In this document: one piece after another, positions 1 through 8,857 of the stretch
Layout: each line of letters begins with the position of its first letter
Position numbering within the stretch: position 1 is the first letter of the stretch
Origin: DATFNV01 sp963827935
GTDB lineage: Bacteria; Planctomycetota; Planctomycetia; Gemmatales; Gemmataceae
Direction of reading: 5' to 3'
Assembly (NCBI GenBank): GCA_963827935.1
Contig: CAWHCN010000024.1
Coordinates: 73,669-137,668, forward strand
Length of the DNA: 64,000 bases
Position numbers and translations under genes: made by a program
Notes under the pieces: model-generated
What the model was told of the DNA's origin: nothing
Seen by the model: only the letters and a program-made list of their open reading frames with translations
The model's database searches: none

Positions 1-1
1 G

Positions 2-1030
2 CCCCTCGGCATCGACGTCAACAAGTCGGACCTGCTCAACGCCTTTGTCGATGTCAAGCTCCTCGACATCGATGGCTCTCCGGTCTATGTCCGTACCGGC
101 CGCCAGGAGCTGTGCTTCGGGTCGCAGCGTTTGATCTCGCCCCTGGACTGGGCTAACACCCAGCGCACCTTTGAGGGCGTGCAGGTCTTCCGCTACAGCG
201 AGAAGCTCGACGCCAGCGTCTTCTGGGTTCAGCCCGTCATCATCAACCCCACCCGCTTTGACTCGGTGGACGACCGGCAGAACTTCACCGGTGCCTGGGT
301 CACCTATCGGCCCGAGAAGGGACAGGCCATCGACCTGTACTATCTGAACCTCGACAACGACAACCACAACGTGCTGGGCGAAGCGGTCAAGGGAAGCCGG
401 GTCAAGGGGTCCTTCAACACGGACACCATCGGTGCCCGCTATGCCGGCAACAAGGACGACCTGCTCTTCGATTTCGAGGGCATGTACCAGTTCGGCAGCT
501 GGTCGAACCAGGACACGTCGGCGACGGCCTACACGACCTCCGCGGGCTGGAATTTCTCCCAGGTCCCCCTGACGCCTCAGTTCTGGGTGGCCTGGGACTA
601 TGCCTCGGGCGATCACAACCCGGGCACGACCGACACGCACGGGACCTTCAACCAGCTGTTCCCCTTCGGCCATTACTACTTCGGCTTCCTCGACCTGGTG
701 GGCCGGCAGAATATCGAGGACCTGAACTTCCAGGTGGTGGTCTGGCCGACCAAGTGGATCACCTGCTGGGCGCAGTACCACATCTTCGAGCTGGATAGTG
801 CGAAGGACGCGCTGTACGGGCCGGCCGGTCAGGTCCTACGTTCGGACCCAACGGGCAGGAGCGGCCGGGACGTGGGCGACGAACTCGATCTGGTGACCAA
901 TATTCACCTGACCCAGAACCAGGACGTGCTCCTCGGCTGGTCGAAGCTCTACGAGGGGAGCTTCCTCAAGAAGACGGGCTATGGCCCATCGCCGGAACTT
1001 TTCTACGCGCAGTACAGCTTCCGCTGGTAA
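2..1030 (+). CDS. alginate export family outer-membrane protein (C-terminal part)
   Basis: The reading frame is already open at the left edge, so the N-terminus lies outside the window. The first in-frame candidate start (TTG at 131) falls inside a conserved segment and is unlikely to be real. The visible part carries the alginate-export motif GRQELCFGSQRLISPLDW followed by alternating aromatic beta-strands, and it ends in the aromatic-rich YAQYSFRW typical of outer-membrane beta-barrels. The family forms porin-like barrels for anionic polysaccharide or other solutes; the substrate here cannot be told. A strong terminator follows, so it is the last gene of its unit. Confidence 0.8.
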   Translation, partial: PLGIDVNKSDLLNAFVDVKLLDIDGSPVYVRTGRQELCFGSQRLISPLDWANTQRTFEGVQVFRYSEKLDASVFWVQPVIINPTRFDSVDDRQNFTGAWVTYRPEKGQAIDLYYLNLDNDNHNVLGEAVKGSRVKGSFNTDTIGARYAGNKDDLLFDFEGMYQFGSWSNQDTSATAYTTSAGWNFSQVPLTPQFWVAWDYASGDHNPGTTDTHGTFNQLFPFGHYYFGFLDLVGRQNIEDLNFQVVVWPTKWITCWAQYHIFELDSAKDALYGPAGQVLRSDPTGRSGRDVGDELDLVTNIHLTQNQDVLLGWSKLYEGSFLKKTGYGPSPELFYAQYSFRW

Positions 1031-1050
1031 CGATCTGATTGAGACAGTCT

Positions 1051-1083
1051 GTTCGGGGCCGCGCGAGCTGCGCGGCCCCGAAC
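1051..1083 (+). terminator. rho-independent-type hairpin after the porin gene
   Basis: A perfect GC-rich inverted repeat (gttcggggccgcgc / gcgcggccccgaac) with a 5-base loop begins 20 bases after the stop codon. It is followed by a short T-containing stretch rather than a long T run. Confidence 0.65.
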
Positions 1084-1236
1084 CGTTTGTAACACCGCCG
1101 CGCCACAGCCCGCCAAGGTAATAAACTACGCGCTGCGGCTCGACAAGGAGGTGAGGGCGCGGCCACTCGTTCGTCAGCAATGCTCCAGCACCGGTCAGCT
1201 GCCGCCTTGAGTCGCGCTTCCATCCGGGGTGAGTGC

Positions 1237-1812
1237 ATGTCCACTACGGCGCCGCTGGCTCCACGACGTCGCGTTCAACCGACGGAAAAGCTGGTGCGCG
1301 CTTTCGCCGAGGGCCGCGAGGAGCTGGTCGGGACCCTGGCCGGCATACTCGGCAGCCACGACGACGCACAGGATGTCGCCCAGGAGACCTTTCTGAAGTG
1401 CTGGCGGGCGCGAGGCCAGTTGCGCCGCGTTCGCAACCTCAAGGCCTGGATTTTCCGCATCGCCCTCAATGCGGCCACGGACCTGCAGCGGAACGCCTGG
1501 CGGCGCAAGCTGCGGCCGCTTGACCCGTCCCTCCCGCCTCCGCCGGCAGCCCAGGCAGGACCGGCGGACCTGCTGGTACACGGCGAAACGCTGGAGCGGC
1601 TACGGATCGCCCTGTTCGACCTGCGCCCGGAGGAACGGGACGTGTTCCTCCTGCGCCAGAACGGCGACCTGACCTACGAACAGATCGGCGTCCTGCGCTG
1701 CCGGCCGGTGGGGACGGTCAAGACACAGATGCGTTCAGCCCTCATCAAGTTGCGCAAGGTGTTGCGGGAGCCGTCACCCATTCAGGAGCTGCCTGGCGAA
1801 CCGGCAGCGTAA
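1237..1812 (+). CDS. ECF-type RNA polymerase sigma factor
   Basis: About 191 residues with sigma70 region 2 (DDAQDVAQETFLKCWRAR, then LKAWIFRIALNAA) and region 4 helix-turn-helix (LTYEQIGVLRCRPVGTVKTQ). It should direct RNA polymerase to a dedicated promoter set. The ATG at 1237 is chosen over upstream in-frame codons because it follows a GGGGTGAG-like ribosome site and the reading N-terminal to it has no family character. It is clearly paralogous to the sigma factor at 21872, sharing LRPEE, VFLLRQNG and PVGTVKTQMRSAL. No anti-sigma gene lies beside it. Confidence 0.88.
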   Translation: MSTTAPLAPRRRVQPTEKLVRAFAEGREELVGTLAGILGSHDDAQDVAQETFLKCWRARGQLRRVRNLKAWIFRIALNAATDLQRNAWRRKLRPLDPSLPPPPAAQAGPADLLVHGETLERLRIALFDLRPEERDVFLLRQNGDLTYEQIGVLRCRPVGTVKTQMRSALIKLRKVLREPSPIQELPGEPAA

Positions 1813-1898
1813 GCTGCCGGGTTTCGCGGTCGTCACCCGGCAGCTTACGCAGCCGGTTCGCCCTGGTTCACCCGGCAGCTTACGCAGCCGGTTCGCCC
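1798..1898. repeat. inverted plus direct repeat at the sigma factor 3' end
   Basis: The last codons of the sigma gene form an imperfect inverted repeat with a downstream unit that then recurs: a 30-base direct repeat (1834-1863 and 1869-1898; core cccggcagcttacgcagccg) with a 35-base period. The fold could terminate both the sigma gene and the convergent NUDIX gene. Confidence 0.7.
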
Positions 1899-1905
1899 CA
1901 GCCAA

Positions 1906-2418
1906 TCAGCCCCGCAACCGTTCCCACGTCAACAGTGCCACCAGGGTTTTGGCATCGCGGATGGTGCCGTCCAGTGCCCAGGCCAAGGCCTCGCGCCAGG
2001 GGACGATGTGCGGCTCGATGTGCTCGTCCGCCTCCAGCCGCTGCGGACCCGGAGTCAGCCCCAGGGCGGCATACAGGTACATCCGCTCGCTCAGGATGCC
2101 CGGGGACGGGTAGATTTCCCGCAGCTGGCGCCAGTGGGCCGCCTGGTAGCCGGTCTCCTCGGCCAGTTCGCGGACGGCGGCTTGCTCGGGCGGCTCGCCC
2201 GGCTCCAGCGTTCCGGCAGGGATCTCCCAGAGCGTTTCACCGACCGTGGCCCGGAAGTTGCGCAACAGGCAGATGCGATCGTCGTCCACGATGGGCAGCA
2301 TGGCCACGGCCCCGGGATGGACGATCAGGTGGCGGGTCGCCGCCTGACCGTTGGGCAGCGTCGTCGTGTCGAGGACCACGTCGAACTTCTTGGCCTGGAA
2401 GACCACGCAACGGGACAT
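1906..2418 (-). CDS. NUDIX hydrolase, ADP-ribose pyrophosphatase type
   Basis: The protein has 170 residues. The full Nudix box is present: a glycine and glutamate in GTLEPGE, then RELAEETGY seven residues later, the Mg-binding helix that hydrolyses nucleoside diphosphates linked to another moiety. The flanking YPSPGILSER resembles ADP-sugar pyrophosphatases. The start at 2418 is set by a GGTGAGAAG ribosome site directly upstream. It is convergent with the sigma factor and divergent from the protease gene. The exact substrate is not readable from sequence. Confidence 0.85.
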   Translation of the reverse strand: MSRCVVFQAKKFDVVLDTTTLPNGQAATRHLIVHPGAVAMLPIVDDDRICLLRNFRATVGETLWEIPAGTLEPGEPPEQAAVRELAEETGYQAAHWRQLREIYPSPGILSERMYLYAALGLTPGPQRLEADEHIEPHIVPWREALAWALDGTIRDAKTLVALLTWERLRG

Positions 2419-2541
2419 CTTCTCACCCCCGCGGTGTCGAGCACCCAGACGGAGCGCGCGGCAATTGCGTCTCACGCTTGACGATGATAAGATCGGACGG
2501 AGGCCTGTGCAACGCCCTCACCCCACGGACGAGTTTCTGCG

Positions 2542-3631
2542 ATGCTCAGTGATCCGATGCGCTGGTCGCTGCCCCTGGGGCGCCTGTTCGGCATCAACGT
2601 TCGGGTCCACATCCTGTTCCCGGTGGTGGCACTGGCGATGATCCTGCGCGGCGATCCAGAAGGACGGCAAGGAGTGGGGGCCGCCGGGCATCTGGCAGGA
2701 TGTGGCGATGATCATCCTGCTCCTGTTCGTGTCGGTGCTCCTCCACGAGTTCGGCCATTGCTTCGCCGGCCGCTGGATGGACGGCGATGCCCAGGACATC
2801 CTGATGTGGCCCCTGGGCGGCCTGGCCTATGTCGAGGTGCCGCACACGCCGCGGGCCCATTTCGTGATGGTGGCCGGGGGACCGCTGGTCAACGTCGCCA
2901 TTTGTTTGCTCACCGGGTCGGCGTTGATCCTGGCCTTCAACTACTGGCCGCCGTTGCACCCGATCTACGGCCCCTGGCGCATCGATGAGACCGGCCGGGT
3001 GCTTCTCTCGGCGTGGGGCGGGGGCGAGCGCGTGCCGGTGCCGCTCGAGGGAACGGGGGCCGTGGCCATTGTCCTGGCCCGCCTGTTCTGGGTCAACTGG
3101 CTCTTAACGCTGCTCAACGTCCTGGTGATCGCCTTCCCCCTCGACGGCGGCCGTATGCTCCAGGCGGCCCTGTGGCGTTATTTCGGCTACCGGCAGGCGA
3201 CGCTGATCGCGGTCTTTGTCGGCTTCGTGGTGATGTTGATCGTCGGCGTGGCCTCGATCATCTTCAACGAGCTGTTGGCGCTGTGCCTGGCCCTGTTCAT
3301 CTACATCGCCTGCCGGCAGGAGTGGATTGCCCTGGAGAGCGGCTCCGAGGAGGGGCCGTTCGGCTACGATTTCTCGCAGGGCTATACCAGCCTGGAGCGC
3401 GACCAGGTGACGGCGGTGCCGCAGCCGCGGCGCAAGCAAAACTGGTGGCAGCGCTGGCGCCAGAAGCAGACCGCCAAGAGGCTGCAGCGCGAAACCGAGG
3501 AACGCGTGGCCGAGGAACGCCGCATGGACGACCTGCTCGCCAAGGTGCAGCGCGAGGGCATGGGCGCCCTGACCGAGGAAGAGAAGCGCTTCCTGAAGCG
3601 CGTCAGCGATCGCTATCGCAACCGGCAGTAG
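2542..3631 (+). CDS. site-2 protease family (M50) membrane metalloprotease, frame broken
   Basis: The N-terminus from 2542 (MRWSLPLGRLFGINVRVHIL) is in one frame and the catalytic part in another; the two join naturally near 2645-2660 if two bases are restored (LRAAIQKDG). The body has the zinc-binding HEFGH in a membrane helix and the second metal-binding LDGGRM, with several hydrophobic helices, then a charged C-terminal tail. The family cleaves substrates inside membranes, often anti-sigma factors, but nothing here identifies the target. Without the 5' part the first helix would be lost. A single indel at 2645-2660 is more likely a sequence error than decay, as the rest is intact. Confidence 0.8.
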
Positions 3632-3635
3632 CACT

Positions 3636-3653
3636 GCCGCTTGCGGCTTCGCG
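3636..3653. repeat. short dispersed repeat, copy 1 (gccgcttgcggcttcgc)
   Basis: The same 15-17 base word occurs in gene gaps at 3636, 28914, 31982 and 42655. Here it fills the gap between the protease stop and hisS. Confidence 0.6.
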
Positions 3654-3685
3654 CCGTGCCGACACCAGGGAGATTACATCGCGTC

Positions 3686-5044
3686 ATGGCCGACCTCATA
3701 CAACCGCGCACCCTCAAGGGCTTCCGCGATTACCTGCCGGAGTTGATGATCCCCCGCGAGCAGTTGCTCGAGAAGGTCCGGCGGGTCTACCGCTCCTACG
3801 GCTTTGCCCCCATCGACACGCCGGCCCTGGAATATGCCGAAATCCTGATGGGCAAGGGCGGCGCGGAGTCAGATCGACTCATCTATCATTTCAAGGACCA
3901 CGGCGACCGCGATGTGGCCCTACGCTTCGACCTGACGGTGCCGTTCGCCCGGTTCGCGGCCCAGCACATCGGCCAACTCGGCACGCCGTTCAAGCGCTAC
4001 CACATGGGCCCGGTTTGGCGCGGCGAGAACACCGCGCATGGCCGATACCGCGAGTTCTGGCAGTGCGACTTCGACACGATTGGTACAACCTCAAACGCTG
4101 CGGATATCGAGACGGCGTTAGTCATCAATGACCTCTTCACGGCAATCGGGTTCGAGCGCTTCGAGATCAGGGTGAACAATCGGCTGATTCTAAACGGCTT
4201 CTTGGAAATTCACGGCCTCGCGGACAAGGCGGTGCCGATTTTGCGGGCGCTGGACAAGTTACCGAAGATTGGCGAAGAGATGGTGGTGCAGGAGATGGGT
4301 CAAGCCGGAGTAGACCCCGACAAAGCCTACTCCCTGGTCTATTTAGGAACCGTGCCCGAGGCGACTGGCGAGTACCGGAACGCCAAAACTCTCCACAGGT
4401 TGCGAGATTTCTTCCGCGCAACACCGAACGAGAAGGCCATGACGGGTATTGGTCAGCTGGATGAATTGTTGTCAGTGGCAAAGAAGGCGGCCGTGCCGGA
4501 CGAGCGCATCCAGATCGACCTGTCCATTGCTCGGGGCCTCGATTACTACACCGGGACGATCTACGAAACGTTCCTGCTGGACAAGCCGGACATCGGTAGC
4601 GTTTGCTCCGGCGGCCGCTATGACAACCTGGCGGGGCTGTACACCAAGCAGAAGCTGCCGGGGGTCGGGGCCTCGCTCGGCCTGGACCGCCTCCTGGCCG
4701 CGATGGAGGAACTCAAGCTGCTGCCCACGGCATCCACGCCGGCCCCGGTGCTCGTCGTGCAATTCAGCGCCGATCGCCTGGGCGAGTACCAGAAGATGGC
4801 CCGGGCGCTACGGGCGGAGGGGATTGGCGTCGAAGTCTACCCCGAGGCCAAGAAGGTCCGCCAACAGTTGCAATACGCGGACAAGCGCGGCTTCCAGGTG
4901 GCGCTGATCGCGGGACCGGACGAGTTTGCCCAGGGGGTCTGGAACGTCAAGGATTTGCGGACGCAGACGCAGCGCGAGAAGGTGCCGGCGGCGGATGTGG
5001 CGGGGGCGATTCGCGACATCCTCGCAACAATAGAACGCGGATGA
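3686..5044 (+). CDS. hisS: histidyl-tRNA synthetase
   Basis: A class II synthetase of about 452 residues that charges tRNA-His. Motif 2 (YHMGPVWRGENTAHGRYREF), the histidine-binding segment ARGLDYYTGTIYE and motif 3 (GVGASLGLDRLL) are all present, followed by an anticodon-binding domain. The start at 3686 gives MADLIQPRTLKGFRDYLP, the usual N-terminus, with an AGGGAG upstream. The final codons and the TGA stop lie inside the palindrome at 5029-5117. The middle (about 4075-4500) uses more A/T-ending codons than the flanks. Confidence 0.95.
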   Translation: MADLIQPRTLKGFRDYLPELMIPREQLLEKVRRVYRSYGFAPIDTPALEYAEILMGKGGAESDRLIYHFKDHGDRDVALRFDLTVPFARFAAQHIGQLGTPFKRYHMGPVWRGENTAHGRYREFWQCDFDTIGTTSNAADIETALVINDLFTAIGFERFEIRVNNRLILNGFLEIHGLADKAVPILRALDKLPKIGEEMVVQEMGQAGVDPDKAYSLVYLGTVPEATGEYRNAKTLHRLRDFFRATPNEKAMTGIGQLDELLSVAKKAAVPDERIQIDLSIARGLDYYTGTIYETFLLDKPDIGSVCSGGRYDNLAGLYTKQKLPGVGASLGLDRLLAAMEELKLLPTASTPAPVLVVQFSADRLGEYQKMARALRAEGIGVEVYPEAKKVRQQLQYADKRGFQVALIAGPDEFAQGVWNVKDLRTQTQREKVPAADVAGAIRDILATIERG

Positions 5045-5117
5045 ACACGGATTGGGCGGATGGGCACGGATCTGATCCGCGAAAATCCGCCCAATCTGTG
5101 TTCATCCGCGTTCTATT
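5029..5117. repeat. long palindromic element, family A copy 1
   Basis: An imperfect 89-base palindrome: left arm aatagaacgcggatgaacac, right arm gtgttcatccgcgttctatt, with an inner ggatctgatcc. Related copies are at 6494-6590 and 8764-8852. It carries the hisS stop codon. Confidence 0.85.
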
Positions 5118-5131
5118 CCGGAGAAGCCAGC

Positions 5132-5699
5132 ATGGATCGCAACAATCACTACGAAGCGGCGTTTGAAGGGTATCTCCAGTGGCACCGCCTGTCCTATATC
5201 GCCGTCGATGAAACCCGCCGCGCCATGCTTGGCGACCAGACGGTCAAGAACCTCGATTTCATCGTACACGGCGAATCCGGGTCGCGGCTGCTCGTGGACA
5301 TCAAGGGGCGGCGCTTTCCCGGCGGCCGTCCCGAAAAGCCGCGGCGCGTCTGGCAGTGCTGGTGCGCCCGCGATGACGTGGACGGTCTGCAGCGCTGGGA
5401 AGCTCTGTTCGGTGCCGATTATCAGGGGCTGCTGGTTTTCACCTATGGCCTGGCCCCGGCGGTGGCGTTGCCGGAGGACACGCTCGACCTGTGGACCTGG
5501 CGCGGCCGGCGCGTACCTGTTCCGGGCTGTCACGGTCCACGACTATCGCCGGTCCATGCGCGTCCGCAGCCCGAAGTGGGATACCGTTGATCTGCCCGGC
5601 CCCGTCTTCCGCGACCTGGTCCGGCCGCTTTACGACTTCACCCACGGCCCCGGTGAATTGCCGCTGGCGGCCCTGGGGGCCGAGGAGTGCCCCTTCTGA
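5132..5699 (+). CDS. PD-(D/E)XK nuclease-like protein, one frame break
   Basis: Starts at ATG 5132 after GGAGAAG. The N-terminus has NHYEAAFEGYL and a PD-(D/E)XK-like core: LDFIV followed about ten residues later by LLVDIKGR, the aspartate and D-x-K arrangement of restriction-type nucleases. The reading frame breaks near 5511-5516 (one extra base). The continuation YLFRAVTVHDYRRSMR through ALGAEECPF completes a protein of about 188 residues. No function is proved; similar proteins appear to be common single genes in planctomycetes. It is 4 bases ahead of the next gene. Confidence 0.6.
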
Positions 5700-5702
5700 A
5701 CC

Positions 5703-6491
5703 ATGAACCGCGTCAAGATCGGCGTTTACCTGGAGTCGTTTGGCTTGCCGCTGCGCCGGGCCCTGCAAGAGGCCGAGCGCCTGGGCGTGGGCGGGGTGCA
5801 GGTCGATGCCGCCGGCGACCTGTCGCCCAAGGCCCTCTCGGAAACCGGCCGGCGTCAGTTCCGCCACCTGCTCCGTTCGCACAATCTCGAACTGACGGCC
5901 CTGAGCTGCCCGCTGCGCCACGGCCTGGACACGCCCGAAAACCAGGAAGGGCGGATTGAGCATGTCCGCAAGGTCCTGGACCTCAGCTTCGACCTGGGGC
6001 CGCGCATTGTCATCATCCAGGCCGGGCGCGCTCCTGCCGCCGACGATGTGTCACCCACGGCGACCTTGTTCACCGAGTCGCTGACGGTCCTCGGACACCA
6101 CGGCGACCGCTCCGGGACGGTGCTGGCCCTGGAGACGGGCCTGGAATCGGGGGCCGTTCTGCGTCAATTCCTCGATCGCTTTGATACCGCCGGGCTGGGG
6201 GTGAACCTCGATCCGGGCAACCTGGTGATGCGCGAATTCGATCCCTACGAAAGCACTCGGGCCCTTCAGGGCAAGGTGGTCCATTGCCAGGCCCGGGACG
6301 CCCGCAAGGCCGGCACCAGCCGCGCCACCCAGGAGGTCCCCCTGGGGGCCGGCGACATCGACTGGATGCAGTTCCTGAGCGTGCTGGAGGAAATCGAGTA
6401 CCGCGGCTGGCTGGTGGTCAAGCGCGAATCGGGCGGCGGACCCCAGGAGATGGCGGCGGCGGTGGCGTTTCTGCGGCGATTTGTTGGCTGA
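5703..6491 (+). CDS. sugar phosphate isomerase/epimerase-like TIM-barrel protein
   Basis: 262 residues. It shows the xylose-isomerase-like barrel pattern: IGVYLESFGLPLRRALQEA at the first strand, GPRIVIIQAG, a metal-ligand glutamate in VLALETGLESG, GVNLDPGNLVM, and a C-terminal WLVVKRESG strand. The family isomerises or epimerises sugar phosphates or inositols with a divalent metal. The start at 5703 follows the previous stop by three bases, which suggests cotranscription. The substrate is unknown. The stop codon directly precedes palindrome A copy 2. Confidence 0.75.
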   Translation: MNRVKIGVYLESFGLPLRRALQEAERLGVGGVQVDAAGDLSPKALSETGRRQFRHLLRSHNLELTALSCPLRHGLDTPENQEGRIEHVRKVLDLSFDLGPRIVIIQAGRAPAADDVSPTATLFTESLTVLGHHGDRSGTVLALETGLESGAVLRQFLDRFDTAGLGVNLDPGNLVMREFDPYESTRALQGKVVHCQARDARKAGTSRATQEVPLGAGDIDWMQFLSVLEEIEYRGWLVVKRESGGGPQEMAAAVAFLRRFVG

Positions 6492-6493
6492 AC

Positions 6494-6590
6494 CAAGAAT
6501 GGAACGCGGAGGAACGCGGATTTGGCGGATTCTCGCGGATCAGATCCGTGGAAATCCGCCAAATCCGCGTTCATCCGCGTTCCATTCTTG
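6494..6590. repeat. long palindromic element, family A copy 2
   Basis: A 97-base palindrome bounded by caagaatggaacgcgg and ccgcgttccattcttg with the central ggatcagatcc shared by the family. It lies between two convergent genes, and the last codons of ribD are read from it. Confidence 0.85.
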
Positions 6591-7643
6591 TCTCCACCCA
6601 TGCAGGTAGACGTCGCCGTCGATGATCTCGACGCTCCAGGCCTCCAGCGACAATCCTTCTCTGATCGTGTCCGCCCCCTGTCCACCGATCGGCGTTCGGC
6701 TTTGCGTCCCTCCAACCAGGCGCGGCGCCACGAAGGTATGGACCTCGTCGATCTCGCCGGCATCGAGGAAGCTGCCCAGGACGCTGCTGCCGCCCTCGAC
6801 CAGGACGTTCGTCATCCGCCGCCGGCCCATCTCATCCAGGAGCGCGCCCAGCTCCCCGAAGCTGCTGACCTCGCAGCCCAGCGCGGCGAGTTGCGGCGCT
6901 GGTTCGCCAGCCGTCACGATCCAGGTTGGCGCTTGCCGGGCGGTCTGCGCCAGTTCCGAGGTGGCCGGCGTCCGGCCACGGCGATCCAGGACGACGCGAA
7001 CCGGTGTCCGCGGGCCTGGCGGACGCGCCGTCAGCAGCGGATCGTCGGCCAGCACGGTGCCGATGCCGACGACGATGGCATCCATCCGCCCCCGCAGCTG
7101 GTGGGCCCGTTGCCGCGACGCTTCGGTGCTGATCCACTTCGACTGGCCGGTTCGCGTCGCGATCTTGCCGTCCAGCGTCATCGCCCACTTGGCATGGACG
7201 TGCGGCCGCCCCTTCGACAGCAGCTTGAGGTACGGGGCATTGAGTTGCCGGGCTTCGGCCTCGCAGGTGCCGAGTTCCACGACCACGCCCGCCTGGCGGA
7301 GCAGGGCAGCTCCCTGGCCGGCCACCTCCGGAAACGGATCGCTCATGGCGGCGACGACGCGGGCAATGCGCGCGCGCAGGATGGCATCGGTGCAAGGAGG
7401 CGTCTTGCCGAAGTGGCAGCACGGCTCCAGGGTGACGTACAGGGTCGCCCCGCGGGCTGCGTCGCCGGCGGCCGCCAGCGCGATCACCTCGGCGTGGGCC
7501 GCACCGTAACGCTGGTGCCAGCCCTCGCCGGCGAGCTGGCCATCGCGGACCACCACGGCGCCGACCAGCGGATTGGGCTCGACGAAGCCGCGGCCCCGCT
7601 CGGCCAGCGCCAGCGCTTCAGTCATCCAGTCGCGGTCAGTCAT
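6540..7643 (-). CDS. ribD: riboflavin biosynthesis deaminase/reductase
   Basis: 367 residues, bifunctional in riboflavin synthesis. The N-terminal deaminase has HAEVIAL and the zinc motif EPCCHFGKTPPC; the C-terminal reductase has KWAMTLDGKIATRTGQSKWI and LVEGGSSVLGSFLDAGEIDE. The start at 7643 (MTDRDWMTEAL) follows AGGAGG. The last residues after YLHGWRQ (EWNADERGFGGFPRI) are encoded inside palindrome A copy 2, so the native stop has been overwritten or moved by the repeat. Divergent from asd. Confidence 0.93.
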   Translation of the reverse strand: MTDRDWMTEALALAERGRGFVEPNPLVGAVVVRDGQLAGEGWHQRYGAAHAEVIALAAAGDAARGATLYVTLEPCCHFGKTPPCTDAILRARIARVVAAMSDPFPEVAGQGAALLRQAGVVVELGTCEAEARQLNAPYLKLLSKGRPHVHAKWAMTLDGKIATRTGQSKWISTEASRQRAHQLRGRMDAIVVGIGTVLADDPLLTARPPGPRTPVRVVLDRRGRTPATSELAQTARQAPTWIVTAGEPAPQLAALGCEVSSFGELGALLDEMGRRRMTNVLVEGGSSVLGSFLDAGEIDEVHTFVAPRLVGGTQSRTPIGGQGADTIREGLSLEAWSVEIIDGDVYLHGWRQEWNADERGFGGFPRI

Positions 7644-7742
7644 GCCTGCCTCCTGGGCGAACCCTTGCCAAGCCCGTGCCTCCATTCTATCGTGGAGAGA
7701 CTGTGCGCTCGCCCTCCCCCTTCTCAGGAAAGGCCCCCTGAC

Positions 7743-8768
7743 GTGTCGCCAAGTGTTGCGGTGGTCGGTGCGACCGGTGTGGTCGGCGAAATCATGCGGC
7801 AGGTGCTCGGCGAGCACAAGTTCGCCCTGCGCAGTATTAAATTCCTCGCCTCCGAGCGCAGCGCCGGCAAACCCATCGACTTCGCCGGCCAACGCTACCC
7901 CGTCGAGCCGCTCCGCCCCGAGGCGTTCGCCGGCATCGACATCGTCCTCTCCAGCACGCCAGCCGGAATCAGCCGCGAGTACAGCCCCATTGCGGCCCGG
8001 GCGGGTGCCATCGTCATCGACAATTCCAGCGCCTGGCGGATGGACCCCGAGGTGCCTCTGGTGGTCCCCGAAGTCAACGCCGACGCTTTACGCCGCATCC
8101 CCAAGGGGATCGTCGCCAACCCGAACTGCTCGACCATCCAGATGGTGGTGGCGCTGAAGCCGCTGCACGACCTGGCGAGGATCAGGCGGATCGTGGTGTC
8201 CACCTACCAGGCGTCGTCGGGCAAGGGGGCGAAGGGGCTGTTCGACCTCGACGCGCAAGTGGCCGCGGTCGGCCGTGGCGAACCGGTACCGGCGGCGACG
8301 GCCCATGCGGCCCAGCTCGCCGGCAATGTCCTGCCGCACGACTGGAAACTCGGCGACGACGGCTACTCCGAGGAAGAATGGAAGATGGTGCGCGAGACGC
8401 GCAAGATCATGGGCGACGATTCCATCCAGGTTTCCCCCACGACGGCGCGCGTGCCGGTGCGCATTGGCCATTCCGAGGCGATCAACCTCGAATTCGAGAG
8501 GCCCATCTCCGTCGAGCAGGCCCGCGAAGCGCTGCGGCGGGCGCCGGGGATTGTGCTCGTGGACGACTACGCCCAGGGGCAGGTGCCGCTGGCGCTGAGC
8601 TGCGAAGGGCGCGATGAGGTCTTCGTCGGCCGCATCCGCAAGGACCCGACCGTCACCTACGGCCTGAACCTGTGGGTGGTCGCCGACAACTTGCGTAAGG
8701 GAGCCGCCACGAACGCGGTGCAGATCGCCGAGGTCCTGGTCCAGCGCGGCTGGCTCCCAAAGAAATAG
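7743..8768 (+). CDS. asd: aspartate-semialdehyde dehydrogenase
   Basis: 341 residues. It converts aspartyl phosphate to the semialdehyde, the branch point for lysine/diaminopimelate, threonine and methionine. The nucleotide-binding GATGVVGE is at the N-terminus, the active-site cysteine lies in NPNCSTIQ, and the catalytic histidine is in RVPVRIGHSEA. The start is GTG at 7743 with AGGAAAGG about ten bases before it; the open frame continues upstream without family likeness. The TAG stop lies within palindrome A copy 3. Confidence 0.95.
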   Translation: MSPSVAVVGATGVVGEIMRQVLGEHKFALRSIKFLASERSAGKPIDFAGQRYPVEPLRPEAFAGIDIVLSSTPAGISREYSPIAARAGAIVIDNSSAWRMDPEVPLVVPEVNADALRRIPKGIVANPNCSTIQMVVALKPLHDLARIRRIVVSTYQASSGKGAKGLFDLDAQVAAVGRGEPVPAATAHAAQLAGNVLPHDWKLGDDGYSEEEWKMVRETRKIMGDDSIQVSPTTARVPVRIGHSEAINLEFERPISVEQAREALRRAPGIVLVDDYAQGQVPLALSCEGRDEVFVGRIRKDPTVTYGLNLWVVADNLRKGAATNAVQIAEVLVQRGWLPKK

Positions 8769-8852
8769 AACACGGATGAACACGGATTTGACGGATCGAC
8801 ACGGATCAGATCCGTGCAAATCCGTCGCATCCGTGTTCATCCGTGTTCTATT
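8764..8852. repeat. long palindromic element, family A copy 3
   Basis: An 89-base palindrome: aatagaacacggatgaacac against gtgttcatccgtgttctatt, centred on ggatcagatcc. It starts inside the asd stop region and ends six bases before truA. Confidence 0.85.
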
Positions 8853-8857
8853 CTTCC

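Noticed and set aside
6522..7742. N-terminal extension of the asd frame
   Set aside because: The frame is open but antisense to ribD, and a GTG with a ribosome site at 7743 gives the normal Asd N-terminus.
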